A stretch of DNA of 64,000 bases from Bacillus sp. SB49 (lineage in GTDB: Bacteria > Bacillota > Bacilli > Bacillales > Halobacillaceae), in NCBI RefSeq assembly GCF_000469135.2, contig NZ_CP048117.1, forward strand, positions 487,001 to 551,000, read 5' to 3'. Below the pieces are notes generated by a model. That model saw nothing but the letters and a program-made list of their open reading frames with translations, ran no database searches and was not told where the DNA came from. This document shows, one piece after another, positions 1-8,279 of the stretch (positions within the stretch are counted from its first letter, which is position 1; every line of letters starts with the position of its first letter). A program made the position numbers and the translations under genes.

Positions 1-470
1 ACACCTTGAATTTCGTGGGCCTTCACCATGTTCACGAGCACGTCCTTCATGTGGAGCGGAGCTTCCCCTGCGGCCAGTCGCCTCCTGCTGATATAGTCGG
101 CGATGGCCAGGATTCCTCCCAGGTTGTCGGAGGGATGCCCCCACTCGGCAGCGAGCCACGTGTCATTGTAGTCGAGCCAACGAATCATACAGCTGATATT
201 GAAGGCGGCATGAACAGGATCCAATTCATAGGAAGTCCCCGGGACACGCGAGCCGTCAGGAACGATAGTACCAGGAACGATGGGACCGAGGTGTTTCGTG
301 CATTCCGGGTATCGAAGGGCGAGAAACCCGCAGCCAAGCGAATCCATCAGGACGTACTGGGCTGTCTGCAACGCTTCCTCGCTGGTAACTTCTTCGTGAA
401 CCGCATAAGCAGCGATTTCCTCCAATAATGGATCGGTTTCCTTGAGGGTATTCATTTTCACTTCTTCCAT
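1..470 (-). CDS. prpD: 2-methylcitrate dehydratase PrpD/MmgE, N-terminal part (cut by window edge)
   Basis: Translating the minus strand from the ATG at 470 gives an open frame running off the window (about 156 codons). It begins [18 protein letters not shown] and carries MmgE/PrpD-type signatures, including a [13 protein letters not shown] segment and RWLDYNDTW followed by [16 protein letters not shown]. PrpD dehydrates 2-methylcitrate in the methylcitrate cycle, which oxidises propionyl-CoA to pyruvate. The start is supported by a GGTGGAG ribosome site five to six bases upstream; an internal ATG at 455 is less well placed. It follows the methylcitrate synthase gene by 64 bases on the same strand, so the two are probably co-transcribed and controlled by the upstream cobalamin riboswitch. 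Confidence 0.88.
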   Translation of the reverse strand, partial: MEEVKMNTLKETDPLLEEIAAYAVHEEVTSEEALQTAQYVLMDSLGCGFLALRYPECTKHLGPIVPGTIVPDGSRVPGTSYELDPVHAAFNISCMIRWLDYNDTWLAAEWGHPSDNLGGILAIADYISRRRLAAGEAPLHMKDVLVNMVKAHEIQG

Positions 471-534
471 TTCATCTCCACCTTTACAAAGAATATGTAC
501 CATACAGCCGGGCAGGCAGCCCGGCTTTCTTCCT

Positions 535-1650
535 TTATGGATGCAGATCCCGCGGGCCGGAATAAAGGACACGGGGACGGAACAACTTGTTGTTGGCGTA
601 TTGTTCTGTGACATGGGCACAGAGGCCGAGGGTTCTTGCAGCAAAGAAGATCGGCGTGTACAAAGCGATTGGAACAGAAAGAAGGTAATAGACAGGAGCA
701 GCGTAGTAATCCAGATTCGGATATAGATTTTTTTCTTCTTTCATGACGGCTTCTCCTGCTTCGCACATGTCAAACAGGTCTTCACGTTTTTTTTCTTTTG
801 CGAGTTCCCGAAGAGCTTCTTTCATGAGGGAAGCCCGTGGGTCCATGCGATTCCTATACACTCGATGACCGAATCCCATCACCTTTTCTTTCTTCTGGAG
901 CTTTTCATAGAGCAGGTGACGGAATCCGTCGGTCGTTTTTCCTTCAAGCAGCATATGCATGACCGCTTCATTCGCACCGCCGTGAAGATTCCCTTTTAAG
1001 GAGGCGACGGCACCGGTCAAGGCACCATACAAGTCGGCATTCGTCGATGCGATGACCCGGGCGGTGAAGGTCGAGTTCGGCATTTCGTGCTCGCTGTAGA
1101 GCAACAAGGAACGGTCGAAGAACTTCACCTCCTGCTCCGATGGTATCGTACCGGTGATCATGTATAAGAAATTCGCGCTGTAAGAGAGTTCCTCCGTGGG
1201 CTCGATGACCGGTTCCTGCTGCAGGATGTGGTAACTGTTAGCGACGATGTTCGGAATTTTAGCCAGTAAACGCAGCGCCGTCGTACGCATGACCTCCGGT
1301 GAGCGGTCTTCCAGCCTTTCATCGTGACCGGCAAGGGCGGAAACACCTGTGCGCAGCGCATCCATCGGGTGTGTAGAGGACGGAAGCTTTTCGAAAAGCG
1401 TAAAAAAACCTTGCGGCAGGGAATATTCCTTTATTAAATTAGCTTCGATATTTGATCGTTCTGCACCTGCAGGGAGACTGCCGTGAAGCAGAAGATGAAT
1501 CAAGTCTGTATAGGTCTTACAGCCGGCAAGCTCAATCAGTTCATAGCCGCGGATGACAATTTCCTCTTTCTCTGTATCCAGGTAGGAAAGCTGCGTCTCT
1601 GCAGCAATCACACCATCAAGACCAGGTCGATAGATCATTTGATCAGGCAT
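535..1650 (-). CDS. mmgD: 2-methylcitrate synthase / citrate synthase family protein (MmgD-like)
   Basis: A 371-residue protein of the citrate synthase family with the substrate-binding GNLHGGANE segment and the [14 protein letters not shown] loop that carries catalytic histidines. It condenses oxaloacetate with acetyl- or propionyl-CoA. The preference for propionyl-CoA is inferred from the adjacent prpD and from the short MmgD/PrpC-type length. The start is set at the ATG at 1650 ([13 protein letters not shown]), six bases after GGAGG; the longer frame from 1665 would put the ribosome site inside the coding region. It lies 38 bases after a small ORF and downstream of a B12 riboswitch. A housekeeping citrate synthase role is less likely given these neighbours. 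Confidence 0.87.
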   Translation of the reverse strand: MPDQMIYRPGLDGVIAAETQLSYLDTEKEEIVIRGYELIELAGCKTYTDLIHLLLHGSLPAGAERSNIEANLIKEYSLPQGFFTLFEKLPSSTHPMDALRTGVSALAGHDERLEDRSPEVMRTTALRLLAKIPNIVANSYHILQQEPVIEPTEELSYSANFLYMITGTIPSEQEVKFFDRSLLLYSEHEMPNSTFTARVIASTNADLYGALTGAVASLKGNLHGGANEAVMHMLLEGKTTDGFRHLLYEKLQKKEKVMGFGHRVYRNRMDPRASLMKEALRELAKEKKREDLFDMCEAGEAVMKEEKNLYPNLDYYAAPVYYLLSVPIALYTPIFFAARTLGLCAHVTEQYANNKLFRPRVLYSGPRDLHP

Positions 1651-1688
1651 AGACATCCTCCTCATAGTAACCGCTTACAAAAATAAGA

Positions 1689-1889
1689 TCAGGACAGCGA
1701 ATGCTTACCGAAAAGTTCTTCGCGGACAAGGACGTATGCTTTTTCTAAACGAATTCGTTCCTCCGAGTCACGGCATTCCTTCTGCCATTGTTCGAACGTC
1801 TCCTCCAGTGTACTTGGAAGATCGGCGTAGAACTGATTCATAATAGATGCTTTAAAAAGGTCGATATAGCTGTCTATCGGATCATTCAT
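1689..1889 (-). CDS. small acidic protein of unknown function, first gene of the methylcitrate operon
   Basis: A 66-residue frame (MNDPIDSYIDLFKASIMNQF...) with an AGAGGTG ribosome site five bases before the ATG. I do not recognise the family. It has no signal peptide or membrane segment, is rich in Glu, and looks helical (EETFEQWQKECRDSEERIRLEKAY). It lies between the riboswitch terminator (1925-1952) and mmgD, 38 bases from the latter and on the same strand, so it is the first reading frame transcribed when the riboswitch permits read-through. It could be an accessory subunit of the methylcitrate enzymes or a leader ORF that couples translation. That it is translated is likely from the ribosome site and operon position. 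Confidence 0.6.
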   Translation of the reverse strand: MNDPIDSYIDLFKASIMNQFYADLPSTLEETFEQWQKECRDSEERIRLEKAYVLVREELFGKHSLS

Positions 1890-1924
1890 AGAGACACCTC
1901 TATTTCATTCGGAAATAAAGCCAA

Positions 1925-1952
1925 TAAAAAAACAACTTCCCCAAGAAGTTGT
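1925..1952 (-). terminator. intrinsic terminator of the cobalamin riboswitch expression platform
   Basis: Read on the minus strand, ACAACTTC (1952-1945), loop TTGGG, GAAGTTGT (1939-1932), then TTTTTT. The eight-base stem with a U tract lies between the aptamer and the first ORF at 1889, the expected place for premature termination when B12 is bound. Confidence 0.8.
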
Positions 1953-2059
1953 CAAGCTGCGTTCTTCCTAGGAAAAGCAAATAAGATCCGCAGCCATGCG
2001 TATCCATCCTTCTCCTGAAACGGCACTTCACACCCCCTATCCTCGTAGGTACATGATGT

Positions 2060-2245
2060 TCGCTGAAACGGGCAGGTCTCCTGGCTTATGATCATCGCTC
2101 CCTGAACCCTTCCCATTCCCGCTCGATGACGGGGACAGTGGTCCTTCAGTTCGCTCCCAATTACAGTTGCGGGACAGCACCGGCTTTTCACCGGTTTCCC
2201 TTTTAAGCAGGCAGCATTTGTGCGCCTGCACCCGAATCAAAACGT
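2060..2245 (-). promoter_or_regulatory. cobalamin (B12) riboswitch aptamer
   Basis: The minus strand carries the conserved cobalamin aptamer elements in order: GGGAAACCGGTGAAA, then GCCGGTGCTGTCCCGCAACTG, ACCACTGTCC, GGGAATGGGAAGG, and the 3' B12 box AAGCCAGGAGACCTGCC. Its orientation places mmgD and prpD downstream, with an intrinsic terminator between. B12 riboswitches normally lower expression when adenosylcobalamin is abundant. The ends are approximate to about ten bases. The rest of the 1890-2415 gap holds the terminator and an AT-rich stretch with the start signals of the divergent gene at 2416. Confidence 0.95.
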
Positions 2246-2415
2246 ATTCAGTTGTCACAGTTCAATATATCAAACAATCCAGAAATAAACAATATTTTCC
2301 TTTCTTCCCCATGGTAGGAACAGCTGGGATGTTTGCTTTTTATAAAAAAAGGTTACATATCTTACAGGTGAACAAACTATACCATGTATGTTTTCCATAG
2401 AAAGGATGAGTGAGA

Positions 2416-3066
2416 GTGAAAGTACTTGTAGTAGGTGCAAATGGTCAAGTCGGTAAACATCTGGTTGAGAAAATCCAGGACAGCGAAAAAGTAGAAGCCG
2501 TCGCTATGATCCGTAAAGAGGAGCAGGCGTCCTACTTCAAAGATTTAGGAGCCGAAACGGTCCTTATTGACTTGGAAGACGACACGGAAACCATTGCAAA
2601 AGCGTTTAAAGGAGTGGACGCTGTCGTATTTACAGCGGGATCCGGTCCGAATACCGGCCCTGATAAAACAGTAATGATCGACCTTGACGGTGCGGTGAAG
2701 ACGATCGAAGCATCGAAGCAGGCAGGTGTGAAGCGCTACGTCATGATCAGTTCTTTCGATACGACGCGGGAAGCGATTCAGGAAGCACCGGCTTCTTTCG
2801 CTCCTTATGTCATTGCGAAGCACTATGCAGATGACTGGCTGCGACGAACGGATCTGGATTACACGATCATCCACCCGGGAATGTTGACGAACGATGCGGG
2901 TACGGGTGAAGTGGAAGCGGCAGAGAAAGTCGAACGCGGGGAAATTTCCCGTGAAGACGTGGCGAGCGTCATTCTTGCGACATTGGAAAATGAGGCGACA
3001 ATCGGTAAGGAATTCCAAGTGGTCGGGGGAAATACGACCGTCCGCGATGCTGTAGGATCTTTATAA
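2416..3066 (+). CDS. atypical short-chain dehydrogenase/reductase, NAD(P)-binding (YhfK/YwnB-like)
   Basis: A 216-residue Rossmann-fold protein. The N-terminal MKVLVVGANGQVGKHL contains the GxxGxxG dinucleotide motif, followed by MIRKEEQ, where an arginine commonly contacts NADP, and a YVMISSF strand. A YVIAKHYADDWLR segment aligns with the YxxxK region of extended and atypical SDRs. The substrate is unknown; relatives are described as NAD(P)-binding or quinone/flavin-reductase-like proteins. The GTG at 2416 is preferred over the GTG at 2410 because it gives the family's usual MKVLVVGA start and a workable distance from AAAGGA. It is a single gene, divergent from the B12-controlled operon and followed by its own terminator. 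Confidence 0.8.
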   Translation: MKVLVVGANGQVGKHLVEKIQDSEKVEAVAMIRKEEQASYFKDLGAETVLIDLEDDTETIAKAFKGVDAVVFTAGSGPNTGPDKTVMIDLDGAVKTIEASKQAGVKRYVMISSFDTTREAIQEAPASFAPYVIAKHYADDWLRRTDLDYTIIHPGMLTNDAGTGEVEAAEKVERGEISREDVASVILATLENEATIGKEFQVVGGNTTVRDAVGSL

Positions 3067-3071
3067 TTATT

Positions 3072-3118
3072 AGGAAGACTCTCGAAGGCTCTGCTGGAAA
3101 CAGCGGAGTCTTCTTTAT
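3072..3118 (+). terminator. intrinsic terminator after the SDR gene
   Basis: CTCTGCTG, loop GAAA, CAGCGGAG forms the inner stem, extended outside by AAGACT/AGTCTT, and followed by TCTTTATT. Confidence 0.7.
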
Positions 3119-3205
3119 TGTTTCGTCGATTTCCCGGGAAATATGTGGCGGCACCATGTGAAAAAATGCTACGATTCCCGTAGGATATACATAGGAGGAA
3201 AGTAT

Positions 3206-4387
3206 ATGACACGGAAATTATATTATGAAGATGCTTATTTGACGGCATTTGATACAACCATTGCCCGTACCGGGCAGGATGATAACGGATTTTTCGTCAT
3301 ACTTGAAGAAACAGCCTTTTATCCAACCGGCGGCGGCCAGCCGAGTGATCGAGGAGCTTTGAACGGAGCACCGGTTTCGGGTGTGGAAGAAGTGGACGGC
3401 GATATCCGTCATTATTTGGAGGAGCCGATGGTCGTCGGAGGTACCGTCCATGGGGAAATTGACTGGGCCAGACGCTTTGACCATATGCAGCAGCATTGCG
3501 GGCAGCATATCCTTTCTGCAGTCATGGAAGATCGTTTTCAGTGGCAGACGACCAGCTTCCATCTGGGTGAGGAAACGGTCACGATCGATTTGGATACTTC
3601 TGAGCTTCTGGAAGAAACGCTTGCAGAAGCGGAAGCAGAGGTCAACCGCTTGATCCTGAAAAATATTAAGGTGGAAACAGCATGGATGACGGCGGAAGAG
3701 GCAGGGAAGTATCCTTTGCGTAAGAAACTCGCCGTCACGGAAAATGTCCGTCTCGTCATGATTCCGGGCGTTGATTATAATGGCTGCGGCGGAACACATC
3801 CGCAGGCGACCGGGGAAGTAAGGGCTGTTAAGCTTCTGGGCTGGACTAAGAATAAGGGTCAGGTGCGCCTGGAATTTGTCTGCGGAGAACGCCTGCTTGG
3901 ACAGTTCGGAAAGAAACACCGGCTGTTGACGGAGTTGAAGCAGCTCGTTGCCCGTCCTGAGGAGGCGCTGCCGGAGGAAATCGTTGAGCTGAATGAAAAA
4001 AGCAAAGAGAAGGATAAGTACATCTTGGATTTGGAGAGTAAGCTGATCGGCTATGAAGCGAAGGAGCTTGTGGAACAAGGAGAGCAGAAACAGTTTCTCT
4101 CTGCAGTATATCAGGACCGTTCCATTAAGCAGCTCCAGGCTTTAGGGCAGGCTGTGTTGAACGAAACGACGGATGCCTGTGTCCTGCTCGTCAGTGAACA
4201 GGAAGATGCCCTCCAGTTTGTACTTGCCTGTGGCAGCGGACTGGACAGAAATATGAATGACGTGGCGAAACAAGTGTTGCCGCATATCGAGGGAAAAGGC
4301 GGAGGAAAACCGCATTTTGTCCAGGGTGGCGGCAAGAAACGAATCAAAGCTGATGCATTTGTGGAGCTGGTAAAGAATATAGTTTAA
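3206..4387 (+). CDS. alanyl-tRNA editing protein, AlaX-L type with DHHA1 domain
   Basis: A 393-residue free-standing relative of the AlaRS editing domain. It has the editing-site motifs HMQQHCGQHILSA (HxxxH) and CGGTHPQATGEV (CxxxH), which together bind zinc, a central coiled region (about residues 250-290, EELNEKSKEKDKYILDLE-like) and a C-terminal DHHA1 domain with GKGGGKPHFVQGGG. These proteins hydrolyse Ser or Gly mischarged onto tRNA-Ala. The start is the ATG at 3206, six bases after AGGAGG; the longer frame from 3143 has no ribosome site. It is monocistronic, with a strong terminator immediately downstream. Confidence 0.9.
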   Translation: MTRKLYYEDAYLTAFDTTIARTGQDDNGFFVILEETAFYPTGGGQPSDRGALNGAPVSGVEEVDGDIRHYLEEPMVVGGTVHGEIDWARRFDHMQQHCGQHILSAVMEDRFQWQTTSFHLGEETVTIDLDTSELLEETLAEAEAEVNRLILKNIKVETAWMTAEEAGKYPLRKKLAVTENVRLVMIPGVDYNGCGGTHPQATGEVRAVKLLGWTKNKGQVRLEFVCGERLLGQFGKKHRLLTELKQLVARPEEALPEEIVELNEKSKEKDKYILDLESKLIGYEAKELVEQGEQKQFLSAVYQDRSIKQLQALGQAVLNETTDACVLLVSEQEDALQFVLACGSGLDRNMNDVAKQVLPHIEGKGGGKPHFVQGGGKKRIKADAFVELVKNIV

Positions 4388-4401
4388 AAAGAGTCCCCCT
4401 G

Positions 4402-4438
4402 AACTCCAGGAAGCGCTTGTCGCTTTCTGGAGTTTTTT
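4402..4438 (+). terminator. intrinsic terminator after the alanyl-tRNA editing gene
   Basis: AACTCCAGGAAGCG, loop CTTGT, CGCTTTCTGGAGTT (one G-U pair), then TTTTTT. The following region to 4632 is AT-rich and holds only the ltaS promoter area; I see no other gene in it. Confidence 0.85.
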
Positions 4439-4632
4439 ATCATCTTACGGTAACTGTTGTGTAATAGTGGTGTAATAGTATTAAGAACATATAACAGTTC
4501 CATTATTGTTGCGTTTTTTTATTGTAAATGTGGTATTATCAATCTTGTTCTCCTACGCATGCTTAATTTTAATTGGTATCAGCTATTGATGAAACATAAA
4601 TAAATTAGATCACTATTTACGGAGGTTGTATC

Positions 4633-6546
4633 ATGTTTTCTAAATTTAAAACAAAGATGGAAAACCCCGAATTCAAGAAGAAATTCATGATTTATGCGGC
4701 TGTCATTGCAATTTTCTGGGCGAAGATGTATTACGTTCAGGGCAGTGTCTTCACGTTGAATATTGAAAATGCCAATGAAGCGGCTATTCTTGCGTTCAAC
4801 CCACTGAGCAGTATTTTCCTACTATTCGGTGTCGGTATTCTTCTTGGCGGCCGTAAGGGAATGCTGGGGATGTATATATTCGGGTCCTTACTATTGTATG
4901 TAAACGTCCTATTTTATAGAGAATACAACGACTTTTTAACGATTCCGATGTTAGGTCAGGCGGCAAACCTTGCCGGTCTTGGCGGAAGTATCACCGATAT
5001 CATGTCAGCCACAGACATTTTCCTGTTCCTTGATGTCTTCGTCGCTGCATTTCTATTGTTCTTCTTAAGAAAAAATCGTCTGCAGAGTTTCATGCCGAAA
5101 CGAAAGGAAGGTTTGATCCTTGCGATGATCGCTGTTCCTTTGTTTGTCGTGAACCTCGGCTGGGCACAGACTGAGCGTACGGAATTGCTGCAGCGGGCAT
5201 TCGACCGGAACATGCTTGTTAAGTACCTTGGTGTCCTGAACTTCCACGCGTATGACCTTGTTCTACAGGGACAGACAGAGGCGAAGCGTTCTTTCGCTGA
5301 CAGTAATGAACTTGCGCCTGTCTTGAATTATCTAAATGAGAAAAAGACGGAGCCTAGTGAAGAAATGAAGGGAATTGCAGAAGGGAAGAACGTTATTGCT
5401 CTTTCCTTGGAAAGTACGCAGACCTTTGTTGTCGATAATACGGTGAACGGACAGGAGCTGACGCCATACTTGAACGACCTGAAAGAAGAAGGGGCTTATT
5501 TCAGTAACTTCTATCACCAGGTGAAGCAGGGGCGTACATCCGATTCCGAGTTTCTGTTGGATAACTCCTTGTATGGATTGAACCGTGGATCTGCATTCTT
5601 TACGCATGCGGGGAATGAATATGAGGCAACGCCGGAAGTGCTAGGCAAAGAAGGGTACACGTCTTCCGTTATGCATGCGAACGATGCCAGCTTCTGGAAC
5701 CGTGATACGATGTATGATTCACTCGGATATGATCGTTTCTATTCCAAGAAGGATTTTGATGTAACTGAGGATAAATCCTATAACTGGGGTCTTCTCGATG
5801 AGTACTTCTTTGATGAATCCCTGGATAAGATGGAACAGATCGATCAGCCTTTCTATAATAAGATGATTACACTGACGAACCACCATCCGTTTACGCTTCC
5901 GGAAGATAAACAGATGATCGAGCCTGGACAAACATCCAGTAAGACGCTGAATAACTACTTCCAGACGATTCGTTATCAGGATGAAGCATTGAAACAGTTT
6001 GTAGAGAAATTCAAGAAATCTGATCTGGCCGATGACACGGTGTTGGTCATCTATGGGGACCACTTCGGTATTTCTGAGAACCATAAGAAAGCCATGGGTG
6101 AGTATTTGGATAAAGATATCAATGAATACGAACAGTTCCAGCTTCAACGCGTACCGCTTCTCATCATCGGAGAAGGCATTGAGCCGAAAGAATATGATAC
6201 AGTCGGTGGTCAAATCGACCTGCGTCCGACAATCATGAATCTGCTTGGTGTGGAAGATGACAATCCCGTTCAATTCGGACAGGATCTCTTCAGTGAAGAT
6301 CGTCAGGAATTGATGATCGACCGTGATGGTAACTTCGCAAATGAAAAATACGTCGGTGTTAATGGCAACTGCTATGACAGGGAGACCGGCGAACCGGTAG
6401 AAGGGGAAGATGCTTGTACTTCCGGATTTAAACAAGCGGAAGAAGAGCTTGCTCTATCTGACTCTGTCGTCTACGGCGACCTGCTTCGCTATTTAGACGA
6501 AACAGAAATGATTGAGCAGAAAGCTTCCTCAGATAAAAAAGAATAA
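4633..6546 (+). CDS. ltaS: lipoteichoic acid synthase family protein (LtaS/YfnI/YqgS type)
   Basis: A 637-residue membrane-anchored enzyme. Five hydrophobic segments fill roughly residues 15-190, followed by an extracellular sulfatase-fold domain. Visible active-site features by LtaS knowledge are the metal-binding LSLESTQTF (Glu260), the catalytic threonine in QGRTSDSEFLLDNSLYG (Thr302), and the metal site YGDHFG. It transfers glycerol phosphate from phosphatidylglycerol to build the lipoteichoic acid chain. The length matches the 630-655-residue Bacillus paralogues. The ATG at 4633 follows GGAGG by seven bases. The C-terminal tail (DEDA-type acidic and Lys-rich) is weakly conserved. Bacillaceae often have several paralogues, so which one this is cannot be told. 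Confidence 0.9.
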   Translation: MFSKFKTKMENPEFKKKFMIYAAVIAIFWAKMYYVQGSVFTLNIENANEAAILAFNPLSSIFLLFGVGILLGGRKGMLGMYIFGSLLLYVNVLFYREYNDFLTIPMLGQAANLAGLGGSITDIMSATDIFLFLDVFVAAFLLFFLRKNRLQSFMPKRKEGLILAMIAVPLFVVNLGWAQTERTELLQRAFDRNMLVKYLGVLNFHAYDLVLQGQTEAKRSFADSNELAPVLNYLNEKKTEPSEEMKGIAEGKNVIALSLESTQTFVVDNTVNGQELTPYLNDLKEEGAYFSNFYHQVKQGRTSDSEFLLDNSLYGLNRGSAFFTHAGNEYEATPEVLGKEGYTSSVMHANDASFWNRDTMYDSLGYDRFYSKKDFDVTEDKSYNWGLLDEYFFDESLDKMEQIDQPFYNKMITLTNHHPFTLPEDKQMIEPGQTSSKTLNNYFQTIRYQDEALKQFVEKFKKSDLADDTVLVIYGDHFGISENHKKAMGEYLDKDINEYEQFQLQRVPLLIIGEGIEPKEYDTVGGQIDLRPTIMNLLGVEDDNPVQFGQDLFSEDRQELMIDRDGNFANEKYVGVNGNCYDRETGEPVEGEDACTSGFKQAEEELALSDSVVYGDLLRYLDETEMIEQKASSDKKE

Positions 6547-6557
6547 GACAAGAGAAA

Positions 6558-6592
6558 GAGCTTGCGGGCTGAATCCCGCAAGCTCTTTTTTT
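6558..6592. terminator. intrinsic terminator shared by ltaS and the convergent acetyltransferase gene
   Basis: GAGCTTGCGGG, loop CTGAAT, CCCGCAAGCTC, then TTTTTTTT on the plus strand; the minus strand has a weaker T-rich exit (CTCTTTCTCTT). Confidence 0.88.
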
Positions 6593-7397
6593 ATTGGTGT
6601 GCGTGGAGGAGGTATGCTTCTGTGAAGTCCACCACTGCGGGCTGGGGAAGCAGACGGGCTTCTGCCTCTCCGACCGGTGCTTTATTCAGCTGGTGCACCT
6701 TTTCGAATGCTTCTCCGATTGTTGGGAAACGTTCTTCCTCATACTCTAAATCTTTGTAAGTCCGCCATACTCTCTTTCCATCTTCATAAACCGGACTTCC
6801 ATTCGTACATTCTTTCAGACACTTGGAACGATATTCCCCGAGATGCATGGACGTATTGCTCTCATAGTCCGTACCAAGTAAAAGGACATACCCGTCCCGG
6901 TCATAAATCCGGGCGAGTGGAGACTGGTCCCCAAGTCCGAAATCAAGCGAATGGTCCTTCGTGATTTCTTCGCTGTATTTCCCCCAGGCTGCGAAGGAAG
7001 AGACCGGATGGTTGCTCCGCTTGACATCAGGAAAAGAACGGAACGCCTCCGCGATCTGTCCCATGAAGTAACTAGGAGTGATGACCGGATCAAAGGCGGG
7101 CATTTCTGCGCGCACCGTTTCCCACCACGATTCAGGGATGGGTGGATTCCCCCATCCGGCTGGATCCGACATGTTGGCACTATGGGCAGGCATGACCAAG
7201 GTCCCTGTCGGTGTCAGAACGTCCTGCAGAGCATGGATGACGGTGACAGGTCCTCCACACACCCAGCCCAGCGAACTCATCGAGCTGTGAACAAGCACCG
7301 TCATACCTTCCTCCACTCCTAGATTTCTAAGGTCCTCCGCGAGGGATTTCCTTGTTTGTGGCTGCTTTGAAAATTGTACAGCGTTTGCTTCCGACAT
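6591..7397 (-). CDS. AAC(3)-family aminoglycoside N-acetyltransferase-like protein
   Basis: A 268-residue protein of the AAC(3)/YokD family. Family features are LVHSSMSSLGWVCGG near the N-terminus, GTLVMPAHS, the FDPVITPSYFMGQIAEAFR block and the HPVSSFAAWGK segment, followed by LLLGTDYESNTSMHLGE. The fold uses acetyl-CoA to acetylate amino groups. In Bacilli many such chromosomal members have no demonstrated antibiotic target, so resistance should not be assumed. The ATG at 7397 is preferred because AGGAGGT lies nine bases upstream, whereas the in-frame ATG at 7421 has no close ribosome site. It is a single gene converging on ltaS. Confidence 0.82.
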   Translation of the reverse strand: MSEANAVQFSKQPQTRKSLAEDLRNLGVEEGMTVLVHSSMSSLGWVCGGPVTVIHALQDVLTPTGTLVMPAHSANMSDPAGWGNPPIPESWWETVRAEMPAFDPVITPSYFMGQIAEAFRSFPDVKRSNHPVSSFAAWGKYSEEITKDHSLDFGLGDQSPLARIYDRDGYVLLLGTDYESNTSMHLGEYRSKCLKECTNGSPVYEDGKRVWRTYKDLEYEEERFPTIGEAFEKVHQLNKAPVGEAEARLLPQPAVVDFTEAYLLHAHQ

Positions 7398-7484
7398 AGT
7401 CGAACGACCTCCTGCTTCCATTATGTAATGGATGTACTCCTTTTATTTTACAATGAATGGCAGGAGTTTAGGAGGGGATAATTT

Positions 7485-7526
7485 CATAAAAAAGGAACAC
7501 CTCCGATCATCCTGCCGGAGGTGTTC
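7485..7526 (-). terminator. intrinsic terminator after the YusW-like lipoprotein gene
   Basis: On the minus strand GAACACCTCCG (7526-7516), a ten-base loop, CGGAGGTGTTC, then CTTTTTTATG. Confidence 0.85.
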
Positions 7527-7531
7527 TTCCT

Positions 7532-8005
7532 TTATTTTGTCTGATCCCTGTATTCTTTCTCCGTACCATCCGGGAAATCGACGTCGAGCTCGAAGGACTC
7601 ATAATCATCCGGCAGGTTGAAGGCTTCCTTCACTTGCTTGATGACCTCATCGTCTGCGGTGTCCTTGTCGAACGTCAGCTCCTGGAACAGAGGTGTCATT
7701 TGTGCCAATGCCTCGTCGGACTGAAGGTTTTGGTCGTCCATGTCATCTTGATAACTCGCTTCCATTCCATCTTTCTCCTTTTCATAATCCACATCAAATG
7801 TATTGTTCTCCGGATAGTGGACCTCTAAGTCGAAGCTGGTGAACGGAAAAGATTGTTCATCCGTCTCTGCTGCACCATTTTCTGCCTGCTCCTCTTGAGG
7901 TGCATCCTCAGGTGGGTTGCTTACCTCATCATTATCGTTACATCCTGCTAACAGGAAAAAAGGGACTGCCGCCAGCAAGGATAGTGTTTTCCAGTTATTC
8001 ATCAT
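7532..8005 (-). CDS. YusW-like lipoprotein
   Basis: A 157-residue secreted lipoprotein. The signal peptide MMNNWKTLSLLAAVPFFLLAGC ends in the lipobox LLAGC, followed by an acidic linker (EDAPQEEQAENGAAETDEQ). The mature domain (FTSFDLEVHYPENNTFDVDYE... and FELDVDFPDGTEKEYRD) is of the YusW type, whose function is not known. The ATG at 8005 has AAAGGAG eight bases upstream; the adjacent ATG at 8002 is possible. The strongly acidic mature protein fits a salt-tolerant host. It is monocistronic with its own terminator. The 274-base gap upstream (8006-8279) is AT-rich and holds the divergent promoters; I see no RNA element in it. Confidence 0.85.
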   Translation of the reverse strand: MMNNWKTLSLLAAVPFFLLAGCNDNDEVSNPPEDAPQEEQAENGAAETDEQSFPFTSFDLEVHYPENNTFDVDYEKEKDGMEASYQDDMDDQNLQSDEALAQMTPLFQELTFDKDTADDEVIKQVKEAFNLPDDYESFELDVDFPDGTEKEYRDQTK

Positions 8006-8279
8006 TCCTGCATCTCCTTTGATTTGAAAGTATTCGTAGTGTACCCAATCTCTAGAATTCATATATATGACGCGATTTTCTCCACATATCCTGCTTGCAG
8101 ACAGGGCGAAGGTACGTATTTTTTTCAAAATTAAGGAACACTGCCAATAGTTTTGAAATATTTTACTATAAAAGAGTTGCGTAATTCCGAGTAAACCTAT
8201 AGACTTAAATATCAATTGATGATTATTCTGAATATTTAATTTCGTAAGACTATAAACAGGTGGGTATGGAGGATTGACA

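Noticed and set aside
5719-6435. A 238-codon open frame on the minus strand
   Set aside because: Antisense shadow of the ltaS catalytic domain; no ribosome site or family resemblance.
6591-7397. Calling the AAC(3)-like gene an antibiotic-resistance determinant
   Set aside because: Chromosomal YokD-type members commonly have no proven aminoglycoside activity, and nothing mobile surrounds it.
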